A stretch of 47,408 bases of DNA, from positions 1 through 47,408 of the forward strand of contig CAMYZZ010000005.1 in assembly GCA_947304135.1 (NCBI GenBank), written 5' to 3'. The notes below the pieces were generated by a model, which made no database searches, was not told where the DNA came from, and saw only the letters and a list, made by a program, of their open reading frames with translations. Within the stretch, counting starts at the first letter, position 1; every line of letters starts with the position of its first letter. Shown here piece after piece: positions 16,036 through 25,034 of the stretch. The translations under genes were made by a program, and so were the position numbers. The stretch comes from an uncultured Candidatus Saccharibacteria bacterium (lineage in GTDB: Bacteria > Patescibacteriota > Saccharimonadia > Saccharimonadales > Saccharimonadaceae).

Positions 16036-17063
16036 TGGCTAACGCAAAAACCACCAAGCAAAATCTCAAAACCATGAGCAAGAACACCGGCAAACAAAAG
16101 CTGCGCTCTACTTCGCGTATATTCAAATACGGTGCAATCAGCTTTTCGCGCAACATCTGGCTCTCTGTCGCGGCAACGCTTGTCATGTCTATAACATTGT
16201 TGATTCTATTTATTACAGTTGTAGCCAGCGGTATTTTAGCCTCCACTGCCGACGCTATGCGCGAAAAGATTGACATCACCATCTATTTCAAACCAGGCAC
16301 GTCGGAAACCGCACTGAACGAAATGGCTGCTACTATGTCTACGGACGAGAACGTCAAAAGCGTCGACGTATCTACCTCGGACGACGAGTTCAACAAAATC
16401 CTTGCCGAAAACAACGACAACGAGAGCATCATGAATCTCCTCTCTGACGAAGAAATGAAAGAACTCACTCTCTCCGGCACCGATGCCACCATGCGCATCA
16501 AAGTCTTTGACGTCAATGACCTCACTAGTATCAAAGATATCGTCAGCAACGACCGCACCTTCTTATCTTCTATCGACCCAGCCAAACCACCAACATATGA
16601 CGTCAACCGCGCCGAGATCGAAACTATCACAAGCTGGGCCAATATTGCCAGAAATGGTGGTATTATCCTTTCAATCATCTTCCTCGTCATCTCTATCCTC
16701 GTCATCTTCAATACTATCCGCATGGCCATCTTCTCTCGTCGTGAAGAAATCTATATGATGAAACTTGTCGGCGCCGACAATAGCTTTATCCGTGGACCAT
16801 TCCTCATCGAAGCCCAAATCTGCGGTATTATATCTGGCGTCATCGCTACAAGTATCGGCTATGCTGGCTTCTGTGCCATCGCTCCACATCTAGAAAACTA
16901 CGGTATCAACATTACATCCATCCGCAGTGTTCTCGACTCAAATTCTCTCATCATCATCTATCTCACCACAATGTTCATCGGTATCATGATCGGCACCATC
17001 TCTTCTTCTCTAGCCATCAGAAAATACCTCCACACCACCGCAAGGCGCACCAAAAGAAAATAA
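16035..17063 (+). CDS. ftsX: Cell-division protein FtsX
   Basis: FtsX is the membrane partner of FtsE and passes ATP-driven motion to an extracellular hydrolase. One N-terminal helix (about 42-67) is followed by an extracellular domain of about 140 residues. Three C-terminal helices follow, the first with the FtsX-type VIFNTIRMAIFSRREEIYMM region. The length of 342 aa is slightly above usual because of a basic 35-residue cytoplasmic start. AAGGAGG lies upstream within ftsE. The likely partner is the coiled-coil CHAP protein next door. Confidence 0.94.
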   Translation: MANAKTTKQNLKTMSKNTGKQKLRSTSRIFKYGAISFSRNIWLSVAATLVMSITLLILFITVVASGILASTADAMREKIDITIYFKPGTSETALNEMAATMSTDENVKSVDVSTSDDEFNKILAENNDNESIMNLLSDEEMKELTLSGTDATMRIKVFDVNDLTSIKDIVSNDRTFLSSIDPAKPPTYDVNRAEIETITSWANIARNGGIILSIIFLVISILVIFNTIRMAIFSRREEIYMMKLVGADNSFIRGPFLIEAQICGIISGVIATSIGYAGFCAIAPHLENYGINITSIRSVLDSNSLIIIYLTTMFIGIMIGTISSSLAIRKYLHTTARRTKRK

Positions 17064-17095
17064 GCATAGACCAAACACATACAACCATAAGCGTC

Positions 17096-17124
17096 TTTAC
17101 AAATAAGGGCGCTTATGCTATATT
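17096..17124 (+). promoter_or_regulatory. Promoter of the CHAP hydrolase gene, leaderless
   Basis: TTTACA (17096-17101), a 17-bp spacer and TATATT (17119-17124) with a preceding TGC extended -10, then 6 nt to the ATG at 17131. Confidence 0.8.
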
Positions 17125-17130
17125 GTAGAT

Positions 17131-18318
17131 ATGAAAGCTAAAAAAGAAAAACAGCTTCCAAAACAAAAATTTGCCGGTCTTGTCGCAGTTATCGTAGCTA
17201 CAGCTTCTGTCGCCGCGCTTATCCCGAGCTATGCTTTTTCTGTTTCCTGGATTTGTCAAAAAAGCCCAGAATGTATGGCCGCAGCCGAAAAAGAAGCTGA
17301 GGCCCAGGCCAAAGCCAACGAGGCTCAGGCCACCGCCAACGAGTATCAGGCCAAAGTTAATCAGCTAGAAGCCGAAGTCGCCAACATGACCGCCCAAATT
17401 GCCGAAAGCGAAGCTCGTGCCGAAGAGCTACAACGCCAAATCGAAGAAACCGAAGCCAAACTCAAAGAGCAGCAAGGGATCTTAGCCGATCTTCTCATTC
17501 AGATTCATTTTGAAAACAAAACAGACTCATTGTCCATCTTGGCAAGCTCCAAAACTCTTTCCGACTACGCCGAGCGTCAAAATCGCGTAGAAACGTTAAA
17601 GAGCCAAATCAACCTTTCTGCTGGCTATATCAAAGAAGCCAAAGAAAAACTAGAAGAAGATAAAAAGAGTGTCGAAGAAATTATCGAAAGTCAAAAAGCT
17701 ATGCGTAGCGTCCTTGCCACTAAGCAAGCCGAGCAACAAGATCTAGTCGCCAAATACGCTGCCGATGCCTCTGCCTTCTCGGCCGACGCCGAAGCTGCGC
17801 GTGCTGCCGAAACCGCCGCTATCGAAGCTTACCAAAGGGAACATCCAGAACTCTTTGGTGGTAATGGCGCCAGAGTTTACAACGGCTACAATACCTATCC
17901 ATGGCAAGCCGACTGTCCTGGCCGCGCCGATACATACGGTACTTCTATCAACGGGCACTATATCGGTGGCTATGTCTGCGAATGCGTTAGTTATGTCGGC
18001 TGGAAAGCCTACGAAGCTTACGGCGTTTATCTCTCTTGGGGTAACGCTAACACCTGGGACGACGTTGGACGTTCTAAGGGAATCGTCGATCACACCCCAG
18101 CACCAAAGTCCATCGCCCAAACCGATGCTGGTTGGGCCGGCCACGTCTTCTGGGTAGAATCGGTCAACGCCGATGGCTCTCTCAATGTTACCGAATACAA
18201 CAACTGGTATGCTACCGGTCTTTATACTGGCAATTATCATATGCACGATTTCGGCGGTCGCGTCGTCCCAGCTTACGAAGTTGGCCAATATAATTACATT
18301 CACGTTGATAGACTTTAA
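17131..18318 (+). CDS. PcsB-like secreted murein hydrolase (coiled coil plus CHAP)
   Basis: This is a secreted peptidoglycan amidase/endopeptidase and the probable effector of FtsEX. The signal peptide covers about residues 13-37. A long Ala/Glu/Lys-rich coiled coil runs from about 48 to 235, the region that binds FtsX in PcsB. The C-terminal CHAP domain has the catalytic pair C285 (ECVSYV) and H338 (GHVFWV), followed by the VTEYN segment that usually supplies the third residue. The length of 395 aa matches PcsB (about 390). Its place directly after ftsEX supports the assignment. Confidence 0.92.
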   Translation: MKAKKEKQLPKQKFAGLVAVIVATASVAALIPSYAFSVSWICQKSPECMAAAEKEAEAQAKANEAQATANEYQAKVNQLEAEVANMTAQIAESEARAEELQRQIEETEAKLKEQQGILADLLIQIHFENKTDSLSILASSKTLSDYAERQNRVETLKSQINLSAGYIKEAKEKLEEDKKSVEEIIESQKAMRSVLATKQAEQQDLVAKYAADASAFSADAEAARAAETAAIEAYQREHPELFGGNGARVYNGYNTYPWQADCPGRADTYGTSINGHYIGGYVCECVSYVGWKAYEAYGVYLSWGNANTWDDVGRSKGIVDHTPAPKSIAQTDAGWAGHVFWVESVNADGSLNVTEYNNWYATGLYTGNYHMHDFGGRVVPAYEVGQYNYIHVDRL

Positions 18319-18341
18319 GCGATTATTTAGCCTTTTTATGC

Positions 18342-18356
18342 TAAAATAGAGTAATG
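18342..18356 (+). promoter_or_regulatory. -10 box and leaderless start of ctpA
   Basis: TAAAAT at 18342-18347 is 6 nt before the ATG at 18354. No convincing -35. Confidence 0.55.
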
Positions 18357-19535
18357 GAAGAAAAACCAAAAACCAGAAAAATTACTCTTGCAAATGCCAT
18401 TATTATTAGCTTCGCTGTCTTTGTAGTCGGCATTGGTATTGGCTTTGGCTGGAACAACGTTGCCAACCAGTATTTACCATACCTTGGTATCCGCACCTCT
18501 TCTAATGACTGGTCTTCTCTAAACGAAGTTTACGACACCCTGTCTTCCAAATATGACGGTGAGGTAGATTTTAATACCGCCCTAGAGGGCGCCAAAAAGG
18601 GCATTGCCGCCTCGCTTGGTGATGTCTACACTGTTTACATGCCCGCCACGGAGGCTACTGATTTTAACAAATCACTCCATGGCGATGTTGGCTCTGGTAT
18701 TGGCGTAGTCCTAGCCAAACGCGACGGCTATATTCGTATCGTCCGCACACTTCCAGATAATCCTGCCAGCAAAGCCGGCGTCCTCGCAGGAGACATCATC
18801 TACAAGATTGACGACGAAAACGTCCTAAACCTAGATTCTGACGAAATCGCTACCAGGCTTCGCGGCGCCGACAATACCAAAGTCAAACTCACTATTGTGC
18901 GCGACGGTGAAGAAAAAAGTTTTGAACTCACCCGCGAGCCTATCAACAACGTATCAGCCTATATAGATTACAAAGACAAAACTGCCATTATCCACGTCAC
19001 AAGATTCGACACCGACACTGGTACGCTTGTTCGCGGATTTACCAAAGACTTTAGCAAAAAGGGAATTAACAAAGTCATCTTGGATCTTCGCGACAATGGC
19101 GGCGGCTATGTCTCTGCAGCCAAAGACCTCATTAGTCTCTGGGTAGACAGCAAAGCTGTCCTTGTCCAAAAATCCACCAAACTCGCCGACGAGACAACCT
19201 ATTCCGCTCATGGTCAAGCCGACCTAGCCGACATGAAAACTATCGTCCTCGTAAACGGTAGCACTGCTTCTGCCTCCGAGATAGTCGCTGGCGCACTCCA
19301 AGATTACAAAAAAGCCACCATCGTAGGCGAACAAACCTACGGCAAAGGCGTTGTCCAGTCTCTAGTCAACCTATCTCACGGCTCTCTACTCAAAGTTACC
19401 ACCGCCCACTGGTATACCCCAAATGGTACATCTATCAACAAGACCGGTATCACTCCAGACAAAGTCGTTGAGCGCACCTACGAAGATATCAACAAAAACA
19501 AAGATCCGCAACTAGATGCGGCACTAGGGATGTAG
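18354..19535 (+). CDS. ctpA: C-terminal processing peptidase (S41, CtpA/CtpB-like)
   Basis: This membrane-anchored serine protease cleaves C-terminal tails of extracytoplasmic proteins. One N-terminal helix spans about 10-32. A PDZ domain (about 95-190) contains KAGVLAGDIIYKIDD. The S41 catalytic Ser306 (GSTASASE), Lys331 (TYGKGVVQ) and Gln335 have the 25- and 4-residue spacing of CtpB. CTPs control murein hydrolases in several bacteria, so its place behind the CHAP hydrolase is suggestive. The glutaredoxin-like gene begins 1 nt after its stop. Confidence 0.95.
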   Translation: MEEKPKTRKITLANAIIISFAVFVVGIGIGFGWNNVANQYLPYLGIRTSSNDWSSLNEVYDTLSSKYDGEVDFNTALEGAKKGIAASLGDVYTVYMPATEATDFNKSLHGDVGSGIGVVLAKRDGYIRIVRTLPDNPASKAGVLAGDIIYKIDDENVLNLDSDEIATRLRGADNTKVKLTIVRDGEEKSFELTREPINNVSAYIDYKDKTAIIHVTRFDTDTGTLVRGFTKDFSKKGINKVILDLRDNGGGYVSAAKDLISLWVDSKAVLVQKSTKLADETTYSAHGQADLADMKTIVLVNGSTASASEIVAGALQDYKKATIVGEQTYGKGVVQSLVNLSHGSLLKVTTAHWYTPNGTSINKTGITPDKVVERTYEDINKNKDPQLDAALGM

Positions 19536-19536
19536 T

Positions 19537-19758
19537 ATGAAAGTTAAAGTCTATTCCACGTCGTGGTGTCCTTACTGCCACGCTATCATGGCCTGGTTTG
19601 ACGACATGGGTATAGAGTATCAAGAAATTGACGCAGAAAAGCTCATAGATAGCAAAAAAATCAAATCGGTTCCTGCTACCGAGATAAACGGCAATATTAT
19701 CTATGGTTTTGACCGTCCCGCCATCCTCAAGGCACTAAAAGAAGGTAAAAATGGCTAA
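19537..19758 (+). CDS. Glutaredoxin-like protein
   Basis: This 73-aa thioredoxin-fold protein has the CPYC active site at residues 11-14 (SWCPYCHA) and the cis-proline segment KSVPATEING. It matches the size of mini-glutaredoxins such as NrdH or YruB-type proteins. It probably reduces disulfides or nucleotide-reductase-like partners. No reductase gene is visible nearby. It sits 1 nt after ctpA and overlaps the next gene by 8 bp, so the three are co-transcribed. Confidence 0.88.
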   Translation: MKVKVYSTSWCPYCHAIMAWFDDMGIEYQEIDAEKLIDSKKIKSVPATEINGNIIYGFDRPAILKALKEGKNG

Positions 19759-20470
19759 GAAAAACCTTGTCTTTGTCCATGGCTTTCGCGGCAACCATCT
19801 CGGCCTAGAAGAGCTAGCAAGCCTTTTTTCTCACGATATATATAATATATATGTCCCAGATCTGCCGCCAGCCGGCAAAAACTCTCTAGCGCGCTACGAC
19901 AAAGATAGCTACGCAGACTTTTTAGCAAACTATATTACTTCAAACCAAATAGAAAAGCCGATCCTAATTGGACACTCTCTAGGGTCAATCATTGCTGCTG
20001 TCACCGCCGAAAAATTTCCCAACCTAGTCTCTTCAAAAATAATCTTTATGTCACCAATTTCAGAAAAGCCCGCTAAGTTTTTTGCTATGCTCACCCCACT
20101 CACAGCTGTTCTGCCAAACAAACTAATCGGCTACATTACCACCAAATATCTCTTTGTCCCGCACGATAAAAAGCTCTTCAAGAAAACCCTAAAAACAACT
20201 TATCTTTGCGGTGCAGATTACACTACCAAGTCTGACGTTTTTAAAGCTGCCAAATTTTCCGTCTCGCATTCTATCTCGGATTTTGACTTCAAAAAGCAAG
20301 CCCTGTTTCTTTCTGGCGAAACCGACCGGCTCATACCCCGTAGAAAAACTGAAGCTGCCATCAAAAAATACCAAGCAAAGTCAGAATATGTTCAAAACAC
20401 CGGCCATCTCATCAATTACGAGAATCCAAAAGCTGCCGCAGAAATAATCCAAAAATACTTAGAAAATTAA
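19751..20470 (+). CDS. Alpha/beta-hydrolase (esterase/lipase-like)
   Basis: The alpha/beta-hydrolase triad is visible: nucleophile S76 in GHSLG, an acid in SGETDRLIP and the histidine in NTGHLINYE. An oxyanion-type start VHGFRG lies at 9-14. There is no signal peptide, so it is cytoplasmic. The substrate is unknown, and esterase, thioesterase or lysophospholipase are all possible. The start overlaps the glutaredoxin-like gene. The end overlaps the convergent glycosyltransferase by 4 bp. Confidence 0.85.
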   Translation: MAKKNLVFVHGFRGNHLGLEELASLFSHDIYNIYVPDLPPAGKNSLARYDKDSYADFLANYITSNQIEKPILIGHSLGSIIAAVTAEKFPNLVSSKIIFMSPISEKPAKFFAMLTPLTAVLPNKLIGYITTKYLFVPHDKKLFKKTLKTTYLCGADYTTKSDVFKAAKFSVSHSISDFDFKKQALFLSGETDRLIPRRKTEAAIKKYQAKSEYVQNTGHLINYENPKAAAEIIQKYLEN

Positions 20471-21723
20471 TTCTTTTCTAGCTCTATTGCCGCCTGATAG
20501 ATTTCTTCAAAACGTGCCAAGGTGTGGTTGATATCGTGTATCTTAGCAATTTCTAGGCTTGCTTTGCCGTATTTTTCTCTCAACCTACTATCCGTAAGTA
20601 GCTTTTTCATCGCTTCTGCCATCTCCTCGATATTCCCAGACTGGCACAAAATGCCGTTTTTATTATTTTGGCAAACCTCAGAAACCGCCCCGGCGTCTAC
20701 TGCAATAAGCGGTAGGCCCATCGCCGCCGCCTCAATCAAAACGATACCTTGCGTCTCCGTCTCGCTTGCCGTCGCAAAAACATCACCAACTTTATAAACA
20801 TCTATTAGATCAGGGGGCAAGATCCGTCCCGTAAATTTTACGTTTTCAGCAATACCTAACTCTCTCACCTGTTTTTCTAGATTAATTTTGTCTATACCAT
20901 CGCCCACAATCAAAAGTTCAGCCTTGAGGACCTCTGGAAGCGCCTTAGAGAATGCCTCCACAACCCTAGAAATGCTCTTTTCTGGATCAACTCTACCTAC
21001 ATACAAGACACGCGGGATGCCAGTCTTGATTCCATATTTTTTTAGCACCGTGGCATTTGGTTTACCTGGCCTAAATTGCGAAAGGTCTACTCCGTTAGAA
21101 AGCGCCTCCACCGGCACCTTAAACCTCTTCCGATTCTCAGGCAAAAGCCCAGAAATCGCCATTTCTGTCGGCACAGTAGCATATTCGCTATGTTTCAGAA
21201 AGCTCGCCATATAGGCCTTGAGCAACGCATCCACCGGCTTCTTAACCGGTTTCAAGAAGCCAAACTGACTTGTAACGTTATCTGGATATGCGTGGCCCGT
21301 AGAAACAAGCGGAACATTATTTTTTCTGACATAGCGGATAGTGGCAATTGCAATTGTCTCCGCCGTTTGCAGATGTACTACATCCGGCTTAAAATCGTCT
21401 AGCAGCCGAGAAATCTCACGATACGGCTTCACCGACCACCAGATACCGTGTTCATATCTAGTTCTTGGTAATTTTATCCCAAGTAACTCTCTTTTTTCTG
21501 GAACCTCATTAATCTGATCTGGGTAAAAAGGGAACCGTCTAGAAGTTAGATGGACCGTCCGAACGCCATTATCATCTGTCTCATGGTATTTGCCATCAAA
21601 ACTTGGACAAATCACCATCACCTCGTGGCCCTTTTTAGCAAGCCCCAGCGCCAAATTGTGCGCAAAAACCGCCACTCCATTCGTCATCGGATAATAGATG
21701 TCAGAAGCAATCGCAATCTTCAT
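20467..21723 (-). CDS. GT4-family glycosyltransferase
   Basis: This is a GT-B retaining glycosyltransferase of 418 aa. The N-terminal domain begins IASDIYYPMTNGVAVFAHNLA, as in lipid- and mannosyl-transferring GT4 enzymes. The C-terminal domain has VLYVGRVDPEKSI and the E-x7-E donor motif ETQGIVLIE. It likely adds a sugar to a lipid or glycan precursor at the inner face of the membrane. Diacylglycerol glucosyltransferases have this layout, but the acceptor cannot be read here. It shares a perfectly symmetric divergent promoter with smpB. Confidence 0.88.
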   Translation of the reverse strand: MKIAIASDIYYPMTNGVAVFAHNLALGLAKKGHEVMVICPSFDGKYHETDDNGVRTVHLTSRRFPFYPDQINEVPEKRELLGIKLPRTRYEHGIWWSVKPYREISRLLDDFKPDVVHLQTAETIAIATIRYVRKNNVPLVSTGHAYPDNVTSQFGFLKPVKKPVDALLKAYMASFLKHSEYATVPTEMAISGLLPENRKRFKVPVEALSNGVDLSQFRPGKPNATVLKKYGIKTGIPRVLYVGRVDPEKSISRVVEAFSKALPEVLKAELLIVGDGIDKINLEKQVRELGIAENVKFTGRILPPDLIDVYKVGDVFATASETETQGIVLIEAAAMGLPLIAVDAGAVSEVCQNNKNGILCQSGNIEEMAEAMKKLLTDSRLREKYGKASLEIAKIHDINHTLARFEEIYQAAIELEKN

Positions 21724-21750
21724 AATATGCTATAATTATACCATATTATG
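21721..21750. promoter_or_regulatory. Symmetric bidirectional promoter of smpB and the GT4 gene
   Basis: The 30 bp from one start codon to the other are palindromic except at one base pair on each side. Two TATAAT boxes overlap by two bases (forward 21731-21736, reverse 21735-21740). Each lies 11 nt from its own ATG, and both start codons belong to the palindrome. Polymerase cannot occupy both boxes at once. Confidence 0.8.
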
Positions 21751-22161
21751 AAAGCCAAGAAACCGTCAGAAAACATTACCGTTAATCGCCGTGCAAGATA
21801 CGACTACGCACTCGGTGATGAACTTGTTTGTGGCATGAGTCTGTCCGGTCCAGAAGTCCGCCTTATCCGCGATCATCACGTCCAACTCAAAGGCTCTTTT
21901 GTTACTATCAAAAATAGTGAACTCTGGCTAAACAACCTCACTCTTGGCGCCGACACCGCCAGAAACATCAAACTCCTTGTCACAAAAAAGCAATTAATGA
22001 GCCTGGCTCGTGCTCGTCAAGATGGCTACACGATTGTCCCAGTACGTCTAAACGGTGGCTCTCGCCATATCAAGCTCACTATTGCCACTGCACGTGGCAA
22101 AAAGAAATACGACAAGCGCCAAACCATTAAAAACCGCGACATAGACAGAGGGAGATTCTAA
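21748..22161 (+). CDS. smpB: SsrA-binding protein SmpB
   Basis: SmpB carries tmRNA to stalled ribosomes. The 137-aa sequence has the beta-barrel core (SLSGPEVRLIRDHHVQLKGSF, ELWLNNLTL). It ends with the basic tail GKKKYDKRQTIKNRDIDR that reads the empty mRNA channel. The start follows the shared symmetric promoter with no Shine-Dalgarno sequence. The stop overlaps the exonuclease III ATG in TAATG. A tmRNA gene is not in this window. Confidence 0.95.
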   Translation: MKAKKPSENITVNRRARYDYALGDELVCGMSLSGPEVRLIRDHHVQLKGSFVTIKNSELWLNNLTLGADTARNIKLLVTKKQLMSLARARQDGYTIVPVRLNGGSRHIKLTIATARGKKKYDKRQTIKNRDIDRGRF

Positions 22162-22964
22162 TGCGCTATCGAATTTTTTCCTGGAACGTCAATGGCCTCC
22201 GTGCCAACCTCAGAAAAGGTACTTTTTCTGATTTTATTTCCGCAGAAAATCCAGACATCCTTTGCATCCAAGAAACCAAAGCCAAACAAGGCCAAGCTGA
22301 GGTAGACCTGCCAGATTACGAAGAAATCTGGAACTCGGCCGAGCGCGCTGGCTATTCTGGCACTGCAATTTTTACCAAAATCAAACCAGTCAGCACCTCT
22401 ATTAATTTCCTAGACGACACTAATATCCCTCGCGATTTTTGCGCTGATACTTACGGAGACCCAATTTCAGAGGGCCGCGTCCTTACTGTCGAATTCAAAG
22501 AATTCTACCTTGTTACTGTCTACACTCCAAATAGCAAACCAGACCTTTCTCGTTTACGTCTGCGTTTTGAAAAATGGGATCCAACCTTCCTAGACTATCT
22601 CAAGTTCCTAGAAAAAACCAAACCTGTCGTCGTTTGCGGGGATTTTAATGCCGCGCATACCGAGATTGACCTTGCTCGTCCAGCAGAGAATGAACATAAC
22701 GCCGGCTACACAGTAGAAGAGCGTCAGGGGATCACAAACATCATAAACACTGGCTTTGTTGACACCTTCCGCGAGCTCCATCCCACAGAGAAAAAATATA
22801 CTTGGTGGACATTCCGAGCCGGCGCGCGCATTCGCAACATCGGTTGGCGCATCGATTATTTCTTTATCAGTAAATCACTAAAAGATAATCTCGTCTCCGC
22901 AGAAATCTACAATGAATACGAAGGCTCCGACCACTGCCCAATTGGAATAGAACTAAAATTTTAA
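22161..22964 (+). CDS. xth: Exodeoxyribonuclease III / AP endonuclease
   Basis: This Mg-dependent AP endonuclease and 3' exonuclease acts in base-excision repair. Family motifs in order are SWNVNGLRA (6-14), CIQETKA with the metal-binding Glu, the VVVCGDFNAAH catalytic block, IGWRIDYFF, and SDHCPI with the terminal catalytic His. The length of 267 aa is standard. It is coupled to smpB by a one-base overlap. Confidence 0.95.
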   Translation: MRYRIFSWNVNGLRANLRKGTFSDFISAENPDILCIQETKAKQGQAEVDLPDYEEIWNSAERAGYSGTAIFTKIKPVSTSINFLDDTNIPRDFCADTYGDPISEGRVLTVEFKEFYLVTVYTPNSKPDLSRLRLRFEKWDPTFLDYLKFLEKTKPVVVCGDFNAAHTEIDLARPAENEHNAGYTVEERQGITNIINTGFVDTFRELHPTEKKYTWWTFRAGARIRNIGWRIDYFFISKSLKDNLVSAEIYNEYEGSDHCPIGIELKF

Positions 22965-22973
22965 AGGTCAGAA

Positions 22974-23765
22974 ATGCAAAAACTTGATTACTGGAACAAA
23001 ATTACCGATAAAAAACCTTTTTCAGATTTAGAATGGAATATTCCGGAACAAAAGTCTGGTCGAGTTAGCCTCATCGGCGGCAACTCTGGCAGCTTTGCGA
23101 CAGTAGCCAAAACTGCCGGCTTTATCACGGATATGTTCCCAGTCAAAGACCTAAACATTTTGTTGCCGGATTCTCTCCGTGGCAAGATTCCGCCTATCCC
23201 CGGCGTCAATCTTCTCCCTAGTACCGATTCTGGTTCTTTTGCAAAATCACCCCTTCTAAACGAATACATCGCCTCTTCCGACTTTTCAATTTTCATCGGC
23301 GATCTTTCCAAAAACTCCGCCACTTCCATCGCAATTTCCGACGCCATCAAAAATAGCGACAAGCCAGTCCTGCTCACGCGTGACTCCATTGATCTAATCG
23401 GCCCAGAGATGGTCAACATCATAGAGCGAGACAATCTCTTTGTTGTTGGCTCCATGGCGCAGCTCCAAAAGCTCTTCCGCTCCGTTTATTATCCCAAAAT
23501 GATTCTTTTGTCTCAGCCACTTCTCCCAGTCGTAGAAACTCTTCACAAATTTACTTTGAGCTATCCTGTCACGATTCTAACTTTTCATCAAGACCAAATC
23601 ATCGTTGCGAGCGGTGGCAAAATCATTACCATGCCAATAGAAAGCACTACCTATAATCCACTCTCGCTCTGGAACGGGGAACTAGCCGCCAAAATAGCGT
23701 TGAACAATCTCTATACTCCTGGCAAGCCTCTAGAGGCTACTACTTTTGCAATCGGCCAAATCTAG
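22974..23765 (+). CDS. Ribokinase-fold protein, possibly a degenerate NAD(P)HX dehydratase
   Basis: The 263-aa sequence resembles the YjeF C-terminal / NnrD group. RVSLIGGNSGSFATVAKTAG near residue 31 matches the substrate-loop region. SDFSIFIGDL and KPVLLTRDSI match the middle strands. The place where active enzymes carry GSGDVLAG reads LWNGELAAKIA here, so the catalytic Asp is missing or displaced. NnrD enzymes repair hydrated NAD(P)H. Loss of the Asp suggests an altered role. AAAGGTC lies just upstream. The end overlaps the convergent gene by 4 bp. Confidence 0.5.
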   Translation: MQKLDYWNKITDKKPFSDLEWNIPEQKSGRVSLIGGNSGSFATVAKTAGFITDMFPVKDLNILLPDSLRGKIPPIPGVNLLPSTDSGSFAKSPLLNEYIASSDFSIFIGDLSKNSATSIAISDAIKNSDKPVLLTRDSIDLIGPEMVNIIERDNLFVVGSMAQLQKLFRSVYYPKMILLSQPLLPVVETLHKFTLSYPVTILTFHQDQIIVASGGKIITMPIESTTYNPLSLWNGELAAKIALNNLYTPGKPLEATTFAIGQI

Positions 23766-25033
23766 CTGGTAGCTATCTTGTATACGTCGAGCAACTTCTT
23801 AATCTGGGTAGACTGTAAAACATCTTTACGATGGCTCAACATCACCTCTGACATTTTCTCAATTTCTTTAGGATTTCTAGCAACCATATCTAGCGCATGT
23901 GCCATTTGTGCCGGACTGCATCCATCCGCCATCACAAAACCACCTTTTGGTACATTTTCTTTCATGTCTGGATCGCAAAAGAACACCGGAAGCCCTGTTG
24001 CCTCTGCCTCGAGCAACGTTAGCCCCTGCGTATCAAAACCATAAGACACCGTTACAGATAAGTGTTGCTTTATCATTTTATCGAGCACTTCTTCGTGCGG
24101 TACACGCCCACAAAAGACAACCTGCTGATTCTTGCCATGCATCAAATTATGTTTTTCTGCAAAACACCGAGCAGATTTTAGACCATTCCCATCACCAACA
24201 AAAGTGCAGCAAAATGGCTCACGCATCAAGCTCAAAGCCTCCATAAACGGCATAATCCTTTTTTCTCTAGATAGCCTACTGTTCCAAAAAATCCGCAGCC
24301 TATCACCCTCTTCGACTTTGCGAATAAGGCTACCATCCATCCGTTTTACGCGCGCATCAAGCTCGGCCACCATGTCATCGTCCACCCCATTAGAGACAAC
24401 AAATACTGGCTTTTCTACGCCCATCTCGACAATCTTAGTTTTGAAATGTTCCGACGGAGTGATAACCTTGTCTGCATAGTTTGCGTGGTTTACCATGATA
24501 TTCCACATCTTCCTGCGCGCCAACGTCGGCGCCAGAGAAGCATCTGCCGTAGCCTGCTTAAAATGCGGAATATATCGTGAATGCAAAAAACAAAGCACTG
24601 TCGCAACAAATGTCTTTAGTCCCTTTGGGATATTAATCTGTACTGCCATATCTTCTCGGCCGTGCATTGTCTGGACTAGCGGTTTATTAAACCTACGCGC
24701 AAGCTTCATGCCGGCAATCGAACAACTTGCCTCGTAGTGAACATGCACAATATCAAAATCAAATTCCGGGAACCTAGACAAGACAAACCTTTCAACTTTT
24801 CCAGGTCTCTTAGATAGCGGCGCACCGTTTGGCCGGAATACATGATGAGTCGGCACCGTAATAATATTTTTGCGCTCTTTTGCTGGCATGTTTTTTAGCG
24901 AAGCAGCAAACCCAGGTGCAAAAACAACAATCTCATGGCCTAATTCCTCTAAGCTACGTTTTTGCGCCATAATAGAAGAGGGAATCCCACCCGGCACATC
25001 CAAAAGCACGTCTGTAAAAACCGCAAGTCTCAT
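23762..25033 (-). CDS. GT4-family glycosyltransferase
   Basis: This 423-aa GT-B glycosyltransferase starts MRLAVFTDVLLDVPGGIPSS. The acceptor domain has IVHVHYEASCSIAG, and the donor domain has RIFWNSRLSREKRIMPF and a D/E-x7-E motif (DTQGLTLLE). The ATG at 25033 was chosen because it begins one base after the stop of the upstream SDR gene and matches the family start. A longer in-frame version would run into that gene. It is related in layout, but not closely, to the GT4 enzyme at 20467. Confidence 0.87.
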   Translation of the reverse strand: MRLAVFTDVLLDVPGGIPSSIMAQKRSLEELGHEIVVFAPGFAASLKNMPAKERKNIITVPTHHVFRPNGAPLSKRPGKVERFVLSRFPEFDFDIVHVHYEASCSIAGMKLARRFNKPLVQTMHGREDMAVQINIPKGLKTFVATVLCFLHSRYIPHFKQATADASLAPTLARRKMWNIMVNHANYADKVITPSEHFKTKIVEMGVEKPVFVVSNGVDDDMVAELDARVKRMDGSLIRKVEEGDRLRIFWNSRLSREKRIMPFMEALSLMREPFCCTFVGDGNGLKSARCFAEKHNLMHGKNQQVVFCGRVPHEEVLDKMIKQHLSVTVSYGFDTQGLTLLEAEATGLPVFFCDPDMKENVPKGGFVMADGCSPAQMAHALDMVARNPKEIEKMSEVMLSHRKDVLQSTQIKKLLDVYKIATS

Positions 25034-25034
25034 A

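Noticed and set aside
17743-18369. 208-codon minus-strand frame opposite the CHAP gene
   Set aside because: The catalytic Cys and His blocks of the CHAP domain are on the plus strand. The minus frame is a shadow.
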